NCBI RefSeq assembly: GCF_037975245.1
Contig: NC_092582.1
Span: forward strand, 17,510,577 to 17,574,576
DNA from: Apostichopus japonicus
Taxonomy: Eukaryota; Echinodermata; Holothuroidea; Aspidochirotida; Stichopodidae
Reading direction: 5' to 3'
DNA: 64,000 nt
This document shows positions 47,962 through 59,474 of the stretch, one piece after another (position 1 is the stretch's first letter; the number at the start of each line of letters is the position of its first letter). The position numbers and the translations under genes are program-made. Below the pieces are notes generated by a model. The model was not told the origin of the DNA and ran no database searches. It was given only the letters and a program-made list of their open reading frames with translations.

Positions 47962-49318
47962 TTTTGTTTAAGCATCAGTGAGATCAGTTGTTTCTTGTTT
48001 ACTTTTTAATTGTAATTATGCTTTGTTCTTGTCTGTCATACTTGCAATTAATATACATGAGGCTCTTCCTGACATTCTTGTTCACCACTTTTATATTATT
48101 TTCTCACACCAGAAGTAATTTCACTGACTTCCATGGTCCAGAGTAAGGAAATAATATTACATTTCCAGTATGCTTTTTGTAAGAGTCATGATTTCTTTAA
48201 TTCTTTTGTATAAGTTTCATAATGTTTTAAACCAAACCATTTCTCTGACCTCTACTGTAATGTTTTCAGATTATGAAATGTGAAGTTCTTGCCATTATAC
48301 TTTTCTTAGCAACTGTGCAAGCACCCAACCAGTAAAAACAATAGCATTATAGCATAAACATGAAATACCACAGTTTCTGACTCAAGAGGTTGCTCTGAGA
48401 CTACAACTGTTTGAAAACTTCGAATTTTGGGGCCCCCTCCCCCCCCCCCCCCCGCCACACCAACCCCTCAATGCTGCTTTCAACCAAGAATATAATCGGA
48501 AAGGCTTTTGAGTTGTCCATATTGATCTGCTTTTGCAACCCTCATTTTAGTTAGTCAATTGACCGCAATAAAAAATCAATCTAATATTGAGTACGGGGGC
48601 ACGTCTCCCGACCACCTCCCCCCACCTCAGTGACACACACCAAATATCAGCGCCGCTTCTCTTGTCTTTGGATACTTTCTGTCTACAAGAAAACAGCCAT
48701 TAAATCAACGTTCAAATATCGCTAGCATACAAATCAGTGGACCGTATCGCTCTTCTTGGGTGAACAAACATGGCGGACAGTAACTTCCGGTAGCTTCACA
48801 GAGGAGGCCTGTTGGTAGCATACGCCCATTAAAAGCCCCATTGACTTACACACTAAATCACAAAAGTAATGTGGTCTCTAAGTCTAGATAGAAGTTTTCG
48901 CTAGCTAAACGCTACCCATCACCGGATAGCTGACAAGTTGGCCTTTCATGGCACTATCAATTTTTTGTATCATGACCATGTAGATTTTTTGCTATCCGAG
49001 CCGGAAGTTTTCGTCACTTGTAAACAAACCTCTTCACTCAGTGGTAAACTAATTTCCTACGCTGCTCCTGGGAGGCCTAAAGGGGTCTAAAATTGCCTCA
49101 ATTGACCCAATTTTCTCACCACATGTACTTCCATTCATGCTCTTCAACATGCAAGCCACAAAAAACGAGATTATGAATGATAACAGGTCATAAAAGATGT
49201 TCTCCTGCTGCTATTTGGCACTTTTCCTGAAGGGGAACAATCGAGCGGATTGATATAGACTCTAATAAGGAGTATGCCACCTGGTAATTTCGTAGTGAAA
49301 TGTAATGGGGAAGTAGAA
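47962..49318. other. No gene seen
   Basis: Contains a long C run (48438-48453). AACATGGCGGACAGTAACTT near 48.77 kb is promoter/5'-UTR-like, but no exon was confirmed. Confidence 0.35.
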
Positions 49319-49600
49319 TCGTAAAATTAAACGAGACCATAGGTTGAAGTTTGATTGAGATTCTACTGAGACATTACACGAACGAAGGGATTACTTGCCC
49401 TCCCATCTAATGCATTCTCATGCAGGATTATTATCACATAATTTTTCCTCCCAGAAGTTCGTGGTGTTCAATCGCATATGGTAACTTTAAAAACTAAGGC
49501 TAATCCTAAATTATACAATCTCAAATCATCCCTTCGTTCGTGTAATGTCTCAGTAGAATCTCAATCAAACTTCAACCTATGGTCTCGTTTAATTTTACGA
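49319..49600. mobile_element. MITE with perfect 73-bp terminal inverted repeats
   Basis: 49319-49391 and 49528-49600 are exact reverse complements over 73 bp (starting TCGTAAAATTAAACGAGACC). The internal loop is 136 bp with no ORF. I find no clear target duplication. Confidence 0.9.
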
Positions 49601-50566
49601 GTATGTAATAGCAGGTCACCTGTGCGTGTACCAACGTGAGAGTGTATTTGTTGCGGAAATGGGAGTGCTATCTTCAAGTCGCCTGTTTTGCCTATTTGCA
49701 AGCACTACGTCAATCACCATATTAATGCGTTCGAACAAACGGTACTTTTGGTGAGACACTGGTGAATTTGAAAACCAGATTTCTACAAGAAGAAAACGTC
49801 GAATGGAGACAATTTTTACATGGTTGGAAAGAGAAAAATAATAAATACAAGGACAATGTATCAAACTCTTCCACCAGACAATTCCTTTAATTCACAGAGG
49901 TTCGGCGAAGCCCCGAGGTTACAGTATTTTCATATAGTATTTTTTCCCCGTCTGCTAGCCATTTCGAGAGGACTTATAACGCTTATTGTACTTCGTGAAA
50001 TACATCTGCGGACCCTATAAGCGGTGTCCAAGCTACCAATGCTGCAACGTTTCTGAGACTACTTGTTTCTCATAGCACGAAAATACATGTCAGTATGGGC
50101 GGCGATCATGGGGGGACGGGGGGACATGTCCCCCCACCCAATATTTTAGGTGGGGGGATATCTGGTATCTAATATCCCCCCAATATTTGGTGGCATAGTT
50201 TGTTTTTTTAGCATATTTTTTGTATTTTATTATGATGTCGCTAGTAATTTCAAAATAGAAAATGCTTAGATGCAACTTAAAGGCCTGGGAAGTGCCATTT
50301 CCAGCGATCTGGGAGGCACTTTCGGTCAAAATTTTCTTTTGCGCTTCGCGCCAACTCATGGTGGCGCTATGCTTAGCTAGTTTGCCTACAAGATTCGCCC
50401 CTCCCTTGGCAAGTTCCTCTCAAGGCGCCTGTCTAACCGTGTCACAATTTATTACTATATATGACCGAAAGTAGCTTTTACTTTTTCTTCGAAATGAATA
50501 GCTAGACGGACCGCATCCGTAATGAAATTTGGTTTGCCGATAAAAAAGGAAAATAGGGCTGTAGCA

Positions 50567-51115
50567 TAAGGTGACCAGACGTCCCCGATTTTCGGGGACA
50601 GTCCCCGATTACAGTGTGCTGTCTCCGATGAACAAGTGTCCCCGAAAATGTCCCCGATTCGTCAAAATTTTCAGGAATTTCGAAAATATCCCACATTATT
50701 AGTAAAATAATTGTAGAAACAAATTTAGTCAAGTGAGCAGTCGCAGAACGGAACAGGTGGGCCAGTGTAAAGTGGAAACACTGTTAAAAAAAAAGCTAGA
50801 TCGATCTAGCCTAGCACTCTTTCGACCGCATAATTGGCAACTACGGCGACACGACACTTATAGTGTGAGCATGAGCAACTCACAAGCTCTTAAAGAACCA
50901 CGTAAAGTTAGTGAATTTCATCTAAGAAAAAGCTACATTTTTGAAAATAAAATTGATTTAAATAGTGCTATTAAGTATAACCATTTTACATCTAAGCACC
51001 TTATGCACTTGAAAATTTTTCAAAGGGGAGGGGCCCCCCTCCCCTTAGACCCCTCCCCGATATCAGTCACGCAATAAATGTCCCCGATTCCAGTCAGGAA
51101 AATATGGTCACCTTA
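50567..51115. mobile_element. Nested hAT element with 8-bp target duplication
   Basis: TIRs TAAGGTGACCAGACGTCC (left) and ATATGGTCACCTTA (right); perfect target duplication CTGTAGCA at 50559-50566 and 51116-51123. Repeated GTCCCCGATT words lie near both ends. 549 bp, non-coding. Confidence 0.93.
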
Positions 51116-51146
51116 CTGTAGCAACCATAATTGGATTACCCATATT

Positions 51147-51148
<2 letters not shown>

Positions 51149-51214
<66 letters not shown>

Positions 51215-51238
51215 GTATATATATACATATTTATATAT
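51149..51238. repeat. (AT)n microsatellite
   Basis: Mostly pure AT with GTATATGTATATAT interruptions at the right side; inside the hAT insertion. Confidence 0.96.
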
Positions 51239-53121
51239 ATCCAATATTTTAGGTGGGGATATACGGTAGCATCTAATATCCCCCTCCCCCAACATCGGTG
51301 GCATAATTTTTGTGTGTGGCTATAAATAGAAAATAATGCGTGAGATTATTTATCCAAATCATATTTGGCGGTGGCTAAAACTTCATCCAACACATGCTGC
51401 ATGAGGTAAATGACTCTTCGTGGTCGTTTCTGTGACCTGTGACCGTATAGCATGTTGTCACTCATGATTATTATCATAATGTCTGTACATCTCTTGTGTA
51501 TGAGTGTTAGTACGTACAATCATACATATGATCCACATCGATATGGGTTCACTGGGTTTCCATTTGGCTTGTTTCCTACAAGATTTCTAACCGCAGGCGC
51601 GTAGCCAAGGGGGTGGGGGGGAGGAGCGAGCATATTTTGGGGTATTTTTTATGATATCGAAGTTTTATAGTAGCCGTTATAAGAGGTTTTAATATTTGTA
51701 CGCCAATAAATTAACTATGTCTGAATTTTCGAAAATTCCTTGACCAACGTATTCTTCATCATACTTTCCTCTATTCGTGTAATTTTGACCGGTCTGTTAG
51801 GGGTTGAAGGGGGTTTTTCTATATTGGTTGTCCATAGATGAAATTTTGTGCAACATTATGGATATGTTTTGAAGTGAATTTATAATTCAAATTCTGAACA
51901 AATAACGGGCTTCAAACCTTGAAAAGTGGGGCTGACGGGTATTGTGGGGCGTTACGTAGAATTACCTACAAAAGCAATGATCCACAGGAGATGCGATGAT
52001 GTGTGACTGGTGACAATCTTAAAAAAGGTTATGAATGAAAAAAAACTATTGGGAAAAACTCGGTTCTCAGGCAAAAGTGTACATCTGGTTGGTCATTTTC
52101 AAGCCCGAGAAGTGCCTTTTCCGGTGATCTGGGGGGCTATCAAAACCAGAAATTTTCTTGTACGCTGCGCGCCAACCGGTGGTGGCGCTCCGCTTTGATA
52201 GTAATTCGCCTGCATCCAAGCAAATGTCCCCCCTAATATTTGAAACAAATCGCCGCCCCTGCATGTCAGAGCGAAAAATTAATTTTCCGGAATGTATTCT
52301 AGGACAGTCGCGTGCGCAGAATTTCGAAGTTTGGGGGGGGCGGGCGGAGGGAGGGGGCGTAAAGACCAATTTTCATGGTATTTTCAGACTATAAATTAGG
52401 TATTTATAAGTAGCTCTAAATGCCAGGTTGTGCTGATACATACTTTGTATTAGGTTGGAGAAAAGGTTGAAAGAGGGGGGGGTGGTGCTGGGATATATAC
52501 CCATAGCAGTGGTACATGTTTTCCTCGGTTGAATGTAAATACTCACCTGATAGCACCATTTGAACCTAACTGATGATGAGAGGTGATTGGGGGGGGGGGG
52601 GGTGAGCACTGTTCTAAACGCTGGTTGGGTCCTGTGAACTTTAGCTCAGAAATTTTCATCTCTTTAGATATTTAATGTCCACTGATATAGTGATGATAAT
52701 GAGGCACAAACATACATGTTGGAGAGGAATTCAATTTCATTGGGTAAAGTATTAGAAAGCTGTAGCATTTTGAGATAGTTCTCCCTTTCTTGCACACTTT
52801 GATTCCCCTCTCCCCTCCCCCCAATGGGGGGTGGTGGAAATTTTTTATCTGTTAATATTTTGGTAATTTTCTTTAATCTTCGTTACGATTATATGTCGAC
52901 AGGCTGACAGTTACTTTCATTTTCTGGTAAACATATGCTTCAAAAATATTAACGGATAAAACCTATGAATGCAACAGAAATATGAATTCTTCTTATATTC
53001 TGTGTAATAATTTAAAAGAGAAAGAAGTTAATATTCAACTATAAGGATTACCTGCACAATTCAAACACTTTTGATACCTTCACACGATAGAAAATATGTA
53101 ATATATATATATATATATATA

Positions 53122-53686
53122 TTAGGCCTCGACAAAAATTTTAAAACTACTCGCCAACTGGCGACCGAGTCTAAAATTCTACTCGCCAAAAACGTTAAAT
53201 TTACTCGCCGTTTTTTCTCGCAAAGTGTTTGTGTGATATAAGCCTAGGTAGTATGGCCTAACTTAGGATATCGCGGTTTAGTGTAACTGTAAGTTGTTTA
53301 CAGCAAAAACGATCTATTTAAATTGTGCTTCGTCAAAAGTGTTTAAAACATGATATTCATGCGTTACCCCTGTTTGAGTTGTCGTTAAGCATTTATTTTA
53401 GTTTGTAGTTTTCCAGTTTGGTTACACCTATCGTGCATCATTTAGTCGATTAGTATCAAATTAGTTTCGAGTTGGGGAACAGAGCTGTTCCTTAGGACCT
53501 ACTTGTAACAGTGCACTTGATAATTCTACTGTGATGGGTAACATTAAGGCAATAGGCCTTTGTTGATTGGCTCACAAGTTGATAGTAGGCCTATCGTATA
53601 AAGGCAGTGAGCGAATGAGCCACTCGCCAAAATGTCGAGCGTAATGCATTTTTTGCTCGCCAGTCGCAAATTCTAGACTATTTTCC

Positions 53687-53692
<6 letters not shown>
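53122..53692. other. CTCGCC-rich block specific to copy B
   Basis: Between TA tracts. ACTCGCCAACTGGCGA and repeated TACTCGCC at the left, GAGCCACTCGCCAAAATGTC and GCTCGCCAGTCGC at the right. Probably an inserted element, but no clean termini were identified. Confidence 0.5.

Positions 53693-53732
<40 letters not shown>
53693..53732. repeat. (TA)n microsatellite
   Basis: Uninterrupted TA tract at the 3' side of the tRNA-derived SINE. Confidence 0.96.
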
Positions 53733-53736
<4 letters not shown>

Positions 53737-53851
53737 ATCGTAATGAGTTGGAAAATCAAGAACAGTGAAAAAACTTCCAGCCTCCACCGGGATTCGAACC
53801 ACGGGCCTCCCGCTCTGTACGCGGACACCCTAACCACTAGGCTATGGACGC
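53733..53851 (-). mobile_element. tRNA-derived SINE with 72-nt tRNA-like head
   Basis: tRNA-like part 53780-53851 (- strand). Acceptor GCGTCCA pairs with TGGAGGC (6 of 7), A-box TAGCCTAGTGGTTAGG, anticodon arm TCCGC-GTACAGA-GCGGG with ACA in the anticodon position, B-box GGTTCGAATCC. The T stem has two mismatches (CGTGG/CCCGG). A shared tail GGAAGTTTTTTCACTGTTCT then leads into TA repeats. The related copy at 29.97-30.05 kb has a perfect T stem. Mismatches and the repeated tail favour a SINE over a live tRNA gene. Confidence 0.75.
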
Positions 53852-54050
53852 TGATTGTATGTCCAGAGGTTCGAAACCGGTAAGGAAGATCGTAATTCCA
53901 CTGTAGGCGTTTGTCACCTGTATCGAACAATACTAGTTCTGTTTTTGGTGACATATTTTGCCTTACTCTAGAGATCAAACATGATGCTAACCAACTCGAA
54001 AATCATTTGTGATTCCTAAAGCCGGATCTCGAAAGAGATACTTTGAACAG

Positions 54051-54053
<3 letters not shown>

Positions 54054-54106
<53 letters not shown>
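54054..54106. repeat. (TA)n microsatellite
   Basis: Uninterrupted TA tract. Confidence 0.96.
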
Positions 54107-54111
<5 letters not shown>

Positions 54112-54474
54112 ATTTTTCCAACTCACTACCATTTCAATTATATATATATATACCAAATAATACCATATTAAAAGGTTAAAATGTACCGTATATATACAAC
54201 CATATCAATACTGATTAAATCAAATGTAAAAGTTATCTAAAACCAAATGAACTACACGTGGAACCAGGCAACTATTTTCCTTTCAATTTTTTAATTTGTT
54301 ATGGGGGAGAGGTAAGTTATGATCGGTGTGGAGGGGAGTAATTTGGGGAGTTTTAGTTAAAGAGGCCGGTGCTTAGATGCAAACTTGTGCATGTACATGT
54401 ACAATGTTTCAAGAATGTTGTAACTGTTCAGGTCGTACTCCACATTCAACTTACATATTTATGAACTGTACTCT

Positions 54475-54477
<3 letters not shown>

Positions 54478-54519
<42 letters not shown>
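54478..54519. repeat. Poly-T run (~42 nt)
   Basis: Long T homopolymer ~110 bp downstream (in FMO-B direction) of its stop. Could be the tail of an inserted retroelement or an expanded T tract; copy A has only ~9 T's at this site (21.82 kb). Confidence 0.95.
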
Positions 54520-54520
<1 letters not shown>

Positions 54521-54626
54521 GCCATCTGTACCTAACTGTTAGTCTAATTCGATATTTATAGTTCAAGTGTGAAATTTTCTCTCTTTTTTTTCTAATATGC
54601 GTTAACAGCTCAATAAGCTTCCTATC

Positions 54627-55036
54627 TCATGTAGCAAATATGAGAAGAGCCACGAGAGCTAACAATACAGCAACTTGCAGAGGCAGTGGCCAATAATTTG
54701 GTTTCGGCTTCCCGACGTCACGTGTCCGTGTGGCTTTACTGTAGACGTCCCAGACCTCCATTATGGCGCTACGGGCTCCTTTCCATGGGTGTGGCCCGAC
54801 CAATCGGTATGAGCAAGGAAGAGCCGGTCCGAACAAGATGCGAAAAGCTAGGGCTGGGTCGGTGAAAAGATATCGCTTAAAGCTCGGCAGTGCTCCGATT
54901 TGAGCTGCCAAAGAATCTTGGTATGGAATCGGTGGTATCTGTGACAAGATAAATAACAGGAATATATATATATATATATATATATATAGGCTATATATTT
55001 GTTAATGGACTGGAGGTAAACGACAAAGGCGTTTTC

Positions 55037-55096
<60 letters not shown>

Positions 55097-58000
55097 CTTA
55101 TTACGACTTCAATTATTTGTATATATATATACATATAAACATATGTCATTTTACAAACAGTCGGTGGTTAAAGTCTAAGTGCTAAGTAAACGTAAAGTCA
55201 AGCAAGTAAAGATATCACGTAGCCCCAGCCAAGATTCCACACCTCCGCTCGCATATACCCATAGGAAATGGAGTCTTTTTTCTTTTTCTTTTTTGTATGA
55301 AGGAAGTATGCGAAGAAATTGCGTTCTTTTTTTCATGGAAATAGCACATGAGGCCATCGGATATACCGGCAAATCTAAGCCTAACTGTGACAATGAGGTG
55401 CATGGGTCAACTTTGTTATTAATAACGATATACTAATTGTCCATGTTCATTCGTTTCTTCTTTTATACTGTATATTCTTACAACTATTGGCAATATGTCA
55501 ACAATCTTTAATAACTCAATATTCTCTCTGTGAATATTGATAATGAAAGCAAAACGAGCAACTTGATTATATGAGGACAACAAAAGTCCTTTCCAACGTA
55601 CCCTACCATCCACCCCAACCCCGGGCTCACCTCACCGCCCAGTATCCAACCTTAAAAGCAGTATTTATTACTATTGCAGTATTACTTATAAAATACGTAA
55701 ATAACATATGATTTAAAAATAACTTACAAATATGATATGTTTTCCGTATCTATTATAGACCATCTGCCTGACGAATCGGATCTCGCCTAGCATTTTAGGG
55801 ATCGGTGGTAGGCTGCAATTGCCCTTAAATACCTGCACTGCCCATCTGGACTGTAGCTCGAAAGCGGGACCGTGGGCCCCGACGGTCATCATGAATCCAA
55901 TACAGGCACAAGTTGCGTGTTCAAGTCGAGCTGGGAAGACGTATTTGTAAAGTTCGAGGTCCTTCAACTCTTCTGTATCAAGAAAGAAAACACTTGAACA
56001 TTGAATTGAGGTTTCGACTACGTATAGTATGATAACTGCTTTTAGAGTGTAACATTTCATTATTTTGTATGTACAGTTAACATATGATGTTATGTCCCCC
56101 CCCCCCCACCCGTCCGATCCACTTACACCCATCCTTTCTCCCACCAAACTGTACCTATGGAGTTGTAGAGTGCTTCCAAATAACACATTTGGTCAACTGG
56201 CAGACACTCTTGAAAAAAAGTCTAACGCACTGATTAAGGCAAACAAAATCATTATGACAAATGTCCAAACTTCTCGTAACTTAGGTAAATATGAAGCTGG
56301 TTAAAGGTGAAACATTTTCTTTATATTATTCTTCAGTGGCGGCGGAACCGGGGGGGCTTGGGGGGCTCAGCCCCCCCCCCCAATGAAAAAGTTGAGGGGA
56401 CAAATGCATGATAAGCCCCCCCCCCCAATATTTACCAAGGCTCCGAAACGTGCATCTGCCCATTTTTCAATGCATACTTTTCGATCTGTCCGATGCACAC
56501 GTATACTATATAGGTGTAATAATTTTAGTAATTGTTGGGGGACCCTGGTCCCTCGGCCCGTCCCCTAGCTATAGACCACATTGTCACCCCAGCCGCGTCT
56601 TCCCGTGGGTGAAAAGTGGAAGCAGTGAGTGTGAGTACCGGTAAGCGTAACACAACTTCGTCTTAGGCCAATGACTTGCCTCATTTCAGCCAGTTCTCCA
56701 ACATCCCCTTACTTAGTGGCGGAGCGTCCATATATACAGTCAGGGCGGATCCCCCCCCCCCCCTCCTTACGGACTCAAATGGACTGCTGGCGCCCTTTTC
56801 AGCTTTTCACTACTTTTAACTTATTCGCGATTATTGACTATTTTATTGCGCTCTCATATACCTATTGACATTTGTCATATTCTGTTGGTGTAATTTTCCG
56901 ACAAAATGGCGACGACACCTATTTAATCTCCGTTTATCTGCAAATTAGCAAGGCCCGGAAAGGGTCATTTCCTGCAATCTAGGGAGTAACTTTACTCAAA
57001 AATTTTCTGTCCGCTCCGCGCCAACCTGTGGTGGCGCTCCGCTTAGATAGTGTCGAAAGCGCCCCTACAGACCATTCTTGCCCCCCCCCCCCCTGACCAA
57101 TACCCCTAGCTCCGCCACTGCCCTTACTACACTCAAAAACGTCTTTGCGAGTACACTACGAGTAATAGCTACTCTCTTAAAACACCATCGAATATACAAA
57201 TTACAATGTTTTACTTTACGTGCAATCTGAGAAATTGCAGGCTTGAGACCCATATTTTAGGGCTAGGTATTCGCAGCATAAAACACTCGGGAAGTGCCGT
57301 TTCCGGCCATCTGGGGGTTTGAAAAACCCAAAATTTTCTTGTACGCTCCGCGCCAACCGATGGTGGCGCTCCGCTTAGATAGTCTCCACACATTAGCCCC
57401 CCAATAATTTTTCCGTTCCGCCGCGCCTGTTATTCTTGGAGTAAGATGCAACGATTAAAAAGATCATCCTAAACATTTTCACCACGTCATTATTCTAAAA
57501 TTTGGTACTCTATTATTCTATTACATTCTGTACACACACGCACACGCACACGCACACACAAATAAATCAACCCACCTTGGATAATGGAGGTGTCCAAGTA
57601 AGGTGCGCGCAATTTATATCCTGTAGCAAAAATGACAACATCAGCGTCGACTTCAGTCCCGTCTGTGAAGACGATCCCCGTCTTCGTGAAATGGTCGATT
57701 CCGGTCTTGGCCTTGACTTTACCGCAAAAGATCCTGCTCTGGATGAGGTCATTAACCATTACCTCGGAACAAAATAATTCCCGATCGCAACGTAATCCTA
57801 AGTTATCCATGTTCATTTTGGAAAATAATTCTTTCTTCATAGCGTTTCGGCGATACCATTCTGGTAAGAGGAAATTAATGCGTCGGTTCATGAACAAATC
57901 TCTTGGCCAGCCACCTGGACCACTTCTGGTAATAACCCACGTTCCCTTTCTCATACTGAGATAAACCTGCCGGTGGGGTTTAGAAAATGAACAAGGTTGC

Positions 58001-59322
58001 AAAGTAACTGTATATCTGGGAAGCAGTCACGTTTTGGAGTGATGATTATGCAATTCACACAGCTTTATCTTCAACTATTACAGTCCTGCTAATAACCTTT
58101 TTCAATTTTCTGTTTAGTTTATGTTTATTTTACTTATGTTCACTCTCTTTAATCCTGTTTGTACAAGACTGAATCTCTATTTGATCTATAAGACGGGGGG
58201 GGGGGGGGGGGGGGGAGTCTACTTCCCAGGCCAATAGTTATCACCTGACAGCAACTTACTTCAAAGGAACTGCATATATAAGTAAGATTTCGGAAGTAAA
58301 GTGAGTGGAGTGATTGTGTTAAGACCATTTTCATACGTAGACCTCGAGCGGTCTTCAGGTTCCTCCAAAACCAACCAGGCCCCCTCCCCCCCCCCCCCTT
58401 TCTCGCTAAGTTGGAATGACATCGTTATTGCAAATTTCAACGAAGGCACAATTTCTTGAGTTATCTCGTTTACAGGCGGTTGACCTCCGCAAATATATAT
58501 ATATATTGACCAGTACGACCCTTGACTTACCAAACGAAAAACAAATTATAAAGACTTTCTTTTATTCACATAGGTATACCTACACATATGTCAAACTCGA
58601 CTAAGTGATTTATTTATTTTCATTTCCTGGGCCATTCATTTCGTTTTTTATTTTTTTATTTATTTATTTTTTTTGCCGGTATTGAAACAAATATTGTTCA
58701 TTCTGCCTATGTTTTATTTTTTTTTACATTACCTGTTTTGCAGTGAGACTAGCATCTACTGAAATGTCTCCTGCCGAGTGAGACCCACCTGTAGAGAAGC
58801 AGTAAAATATATCCAATTCAAAGACATGGAGGTATCAAAGGGACTATAAAGTATAACAAATTTGTAAAAAGCTTATATAGGCCAAGCTTGACTTCTATTG
58901 CATTGCCGAAAAATGACATGAAAAGCTCACAATAATTGTCATATCCAAGCCGGCTGTAGTCGTATCCAGAGTCAGAGTATAAAATTAAATCGAGACCAAG
59001 TCCAATATAGGCCGAGTCGGAGATATCCCTCCCCCAACCCACCCCTCCACCTTCTCCCTTTCTCCAGAATGAGCCCTCTTCCGTCGCCTCTGCTCTCAAA
59101 CCAAAGACTTGTTCAGCTGATTAAAAACGCTAAATGAACGTTTGAAAACAATATTTATATATCATTTCATGGTTTCCACTATGAAAAACACACATTGGGA
59201 GATCTTACTGTATCGTTCATTATTATAGAGCCTTTACTGTCACATTCAAGTTAAATACTGATTCCTTTTTACTCAGTGCAGATGCCATATTTAATGTAAT
59301 TAATTAAAGTGTATCGTATTGT

Positions 59323-59357
<35 letters not shown>

Positions 59358-59377
59358 ATATATATATATATATATAA

Positions 59378-59474
<97 letters not shown>

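Larger units (their letters stand above)
50094..52261. mobile_element. hAT-type insertion with 8-bp target duplication
   Basis: CATGTCAG flanks both ends (50086-50093 and 52262-52269). Termini are GGGCGGCGATC at the left and ATCGCCGCCCCTG at the right. In copy A the target is uninterrupted (ACATGTCAGAGGGAG near 19.41 kb), which confirms insertion. The interior is composite: CCAATATTTTAGGTGGGG occurs at ~50.14 and ~51.24 kb, and the GCGCCAAC...GTGGCGCT block occurs twice. It holds a second hAT element and a TA tract. No transposase. Confidence 0.9.

Noticed and set aside
53780-53851. Functional tRNA with ACA anticodon
   Set aside because: T-stem mismatches and a repeated tail shared with 30 kb point to a SINE head, not a working tRNA.
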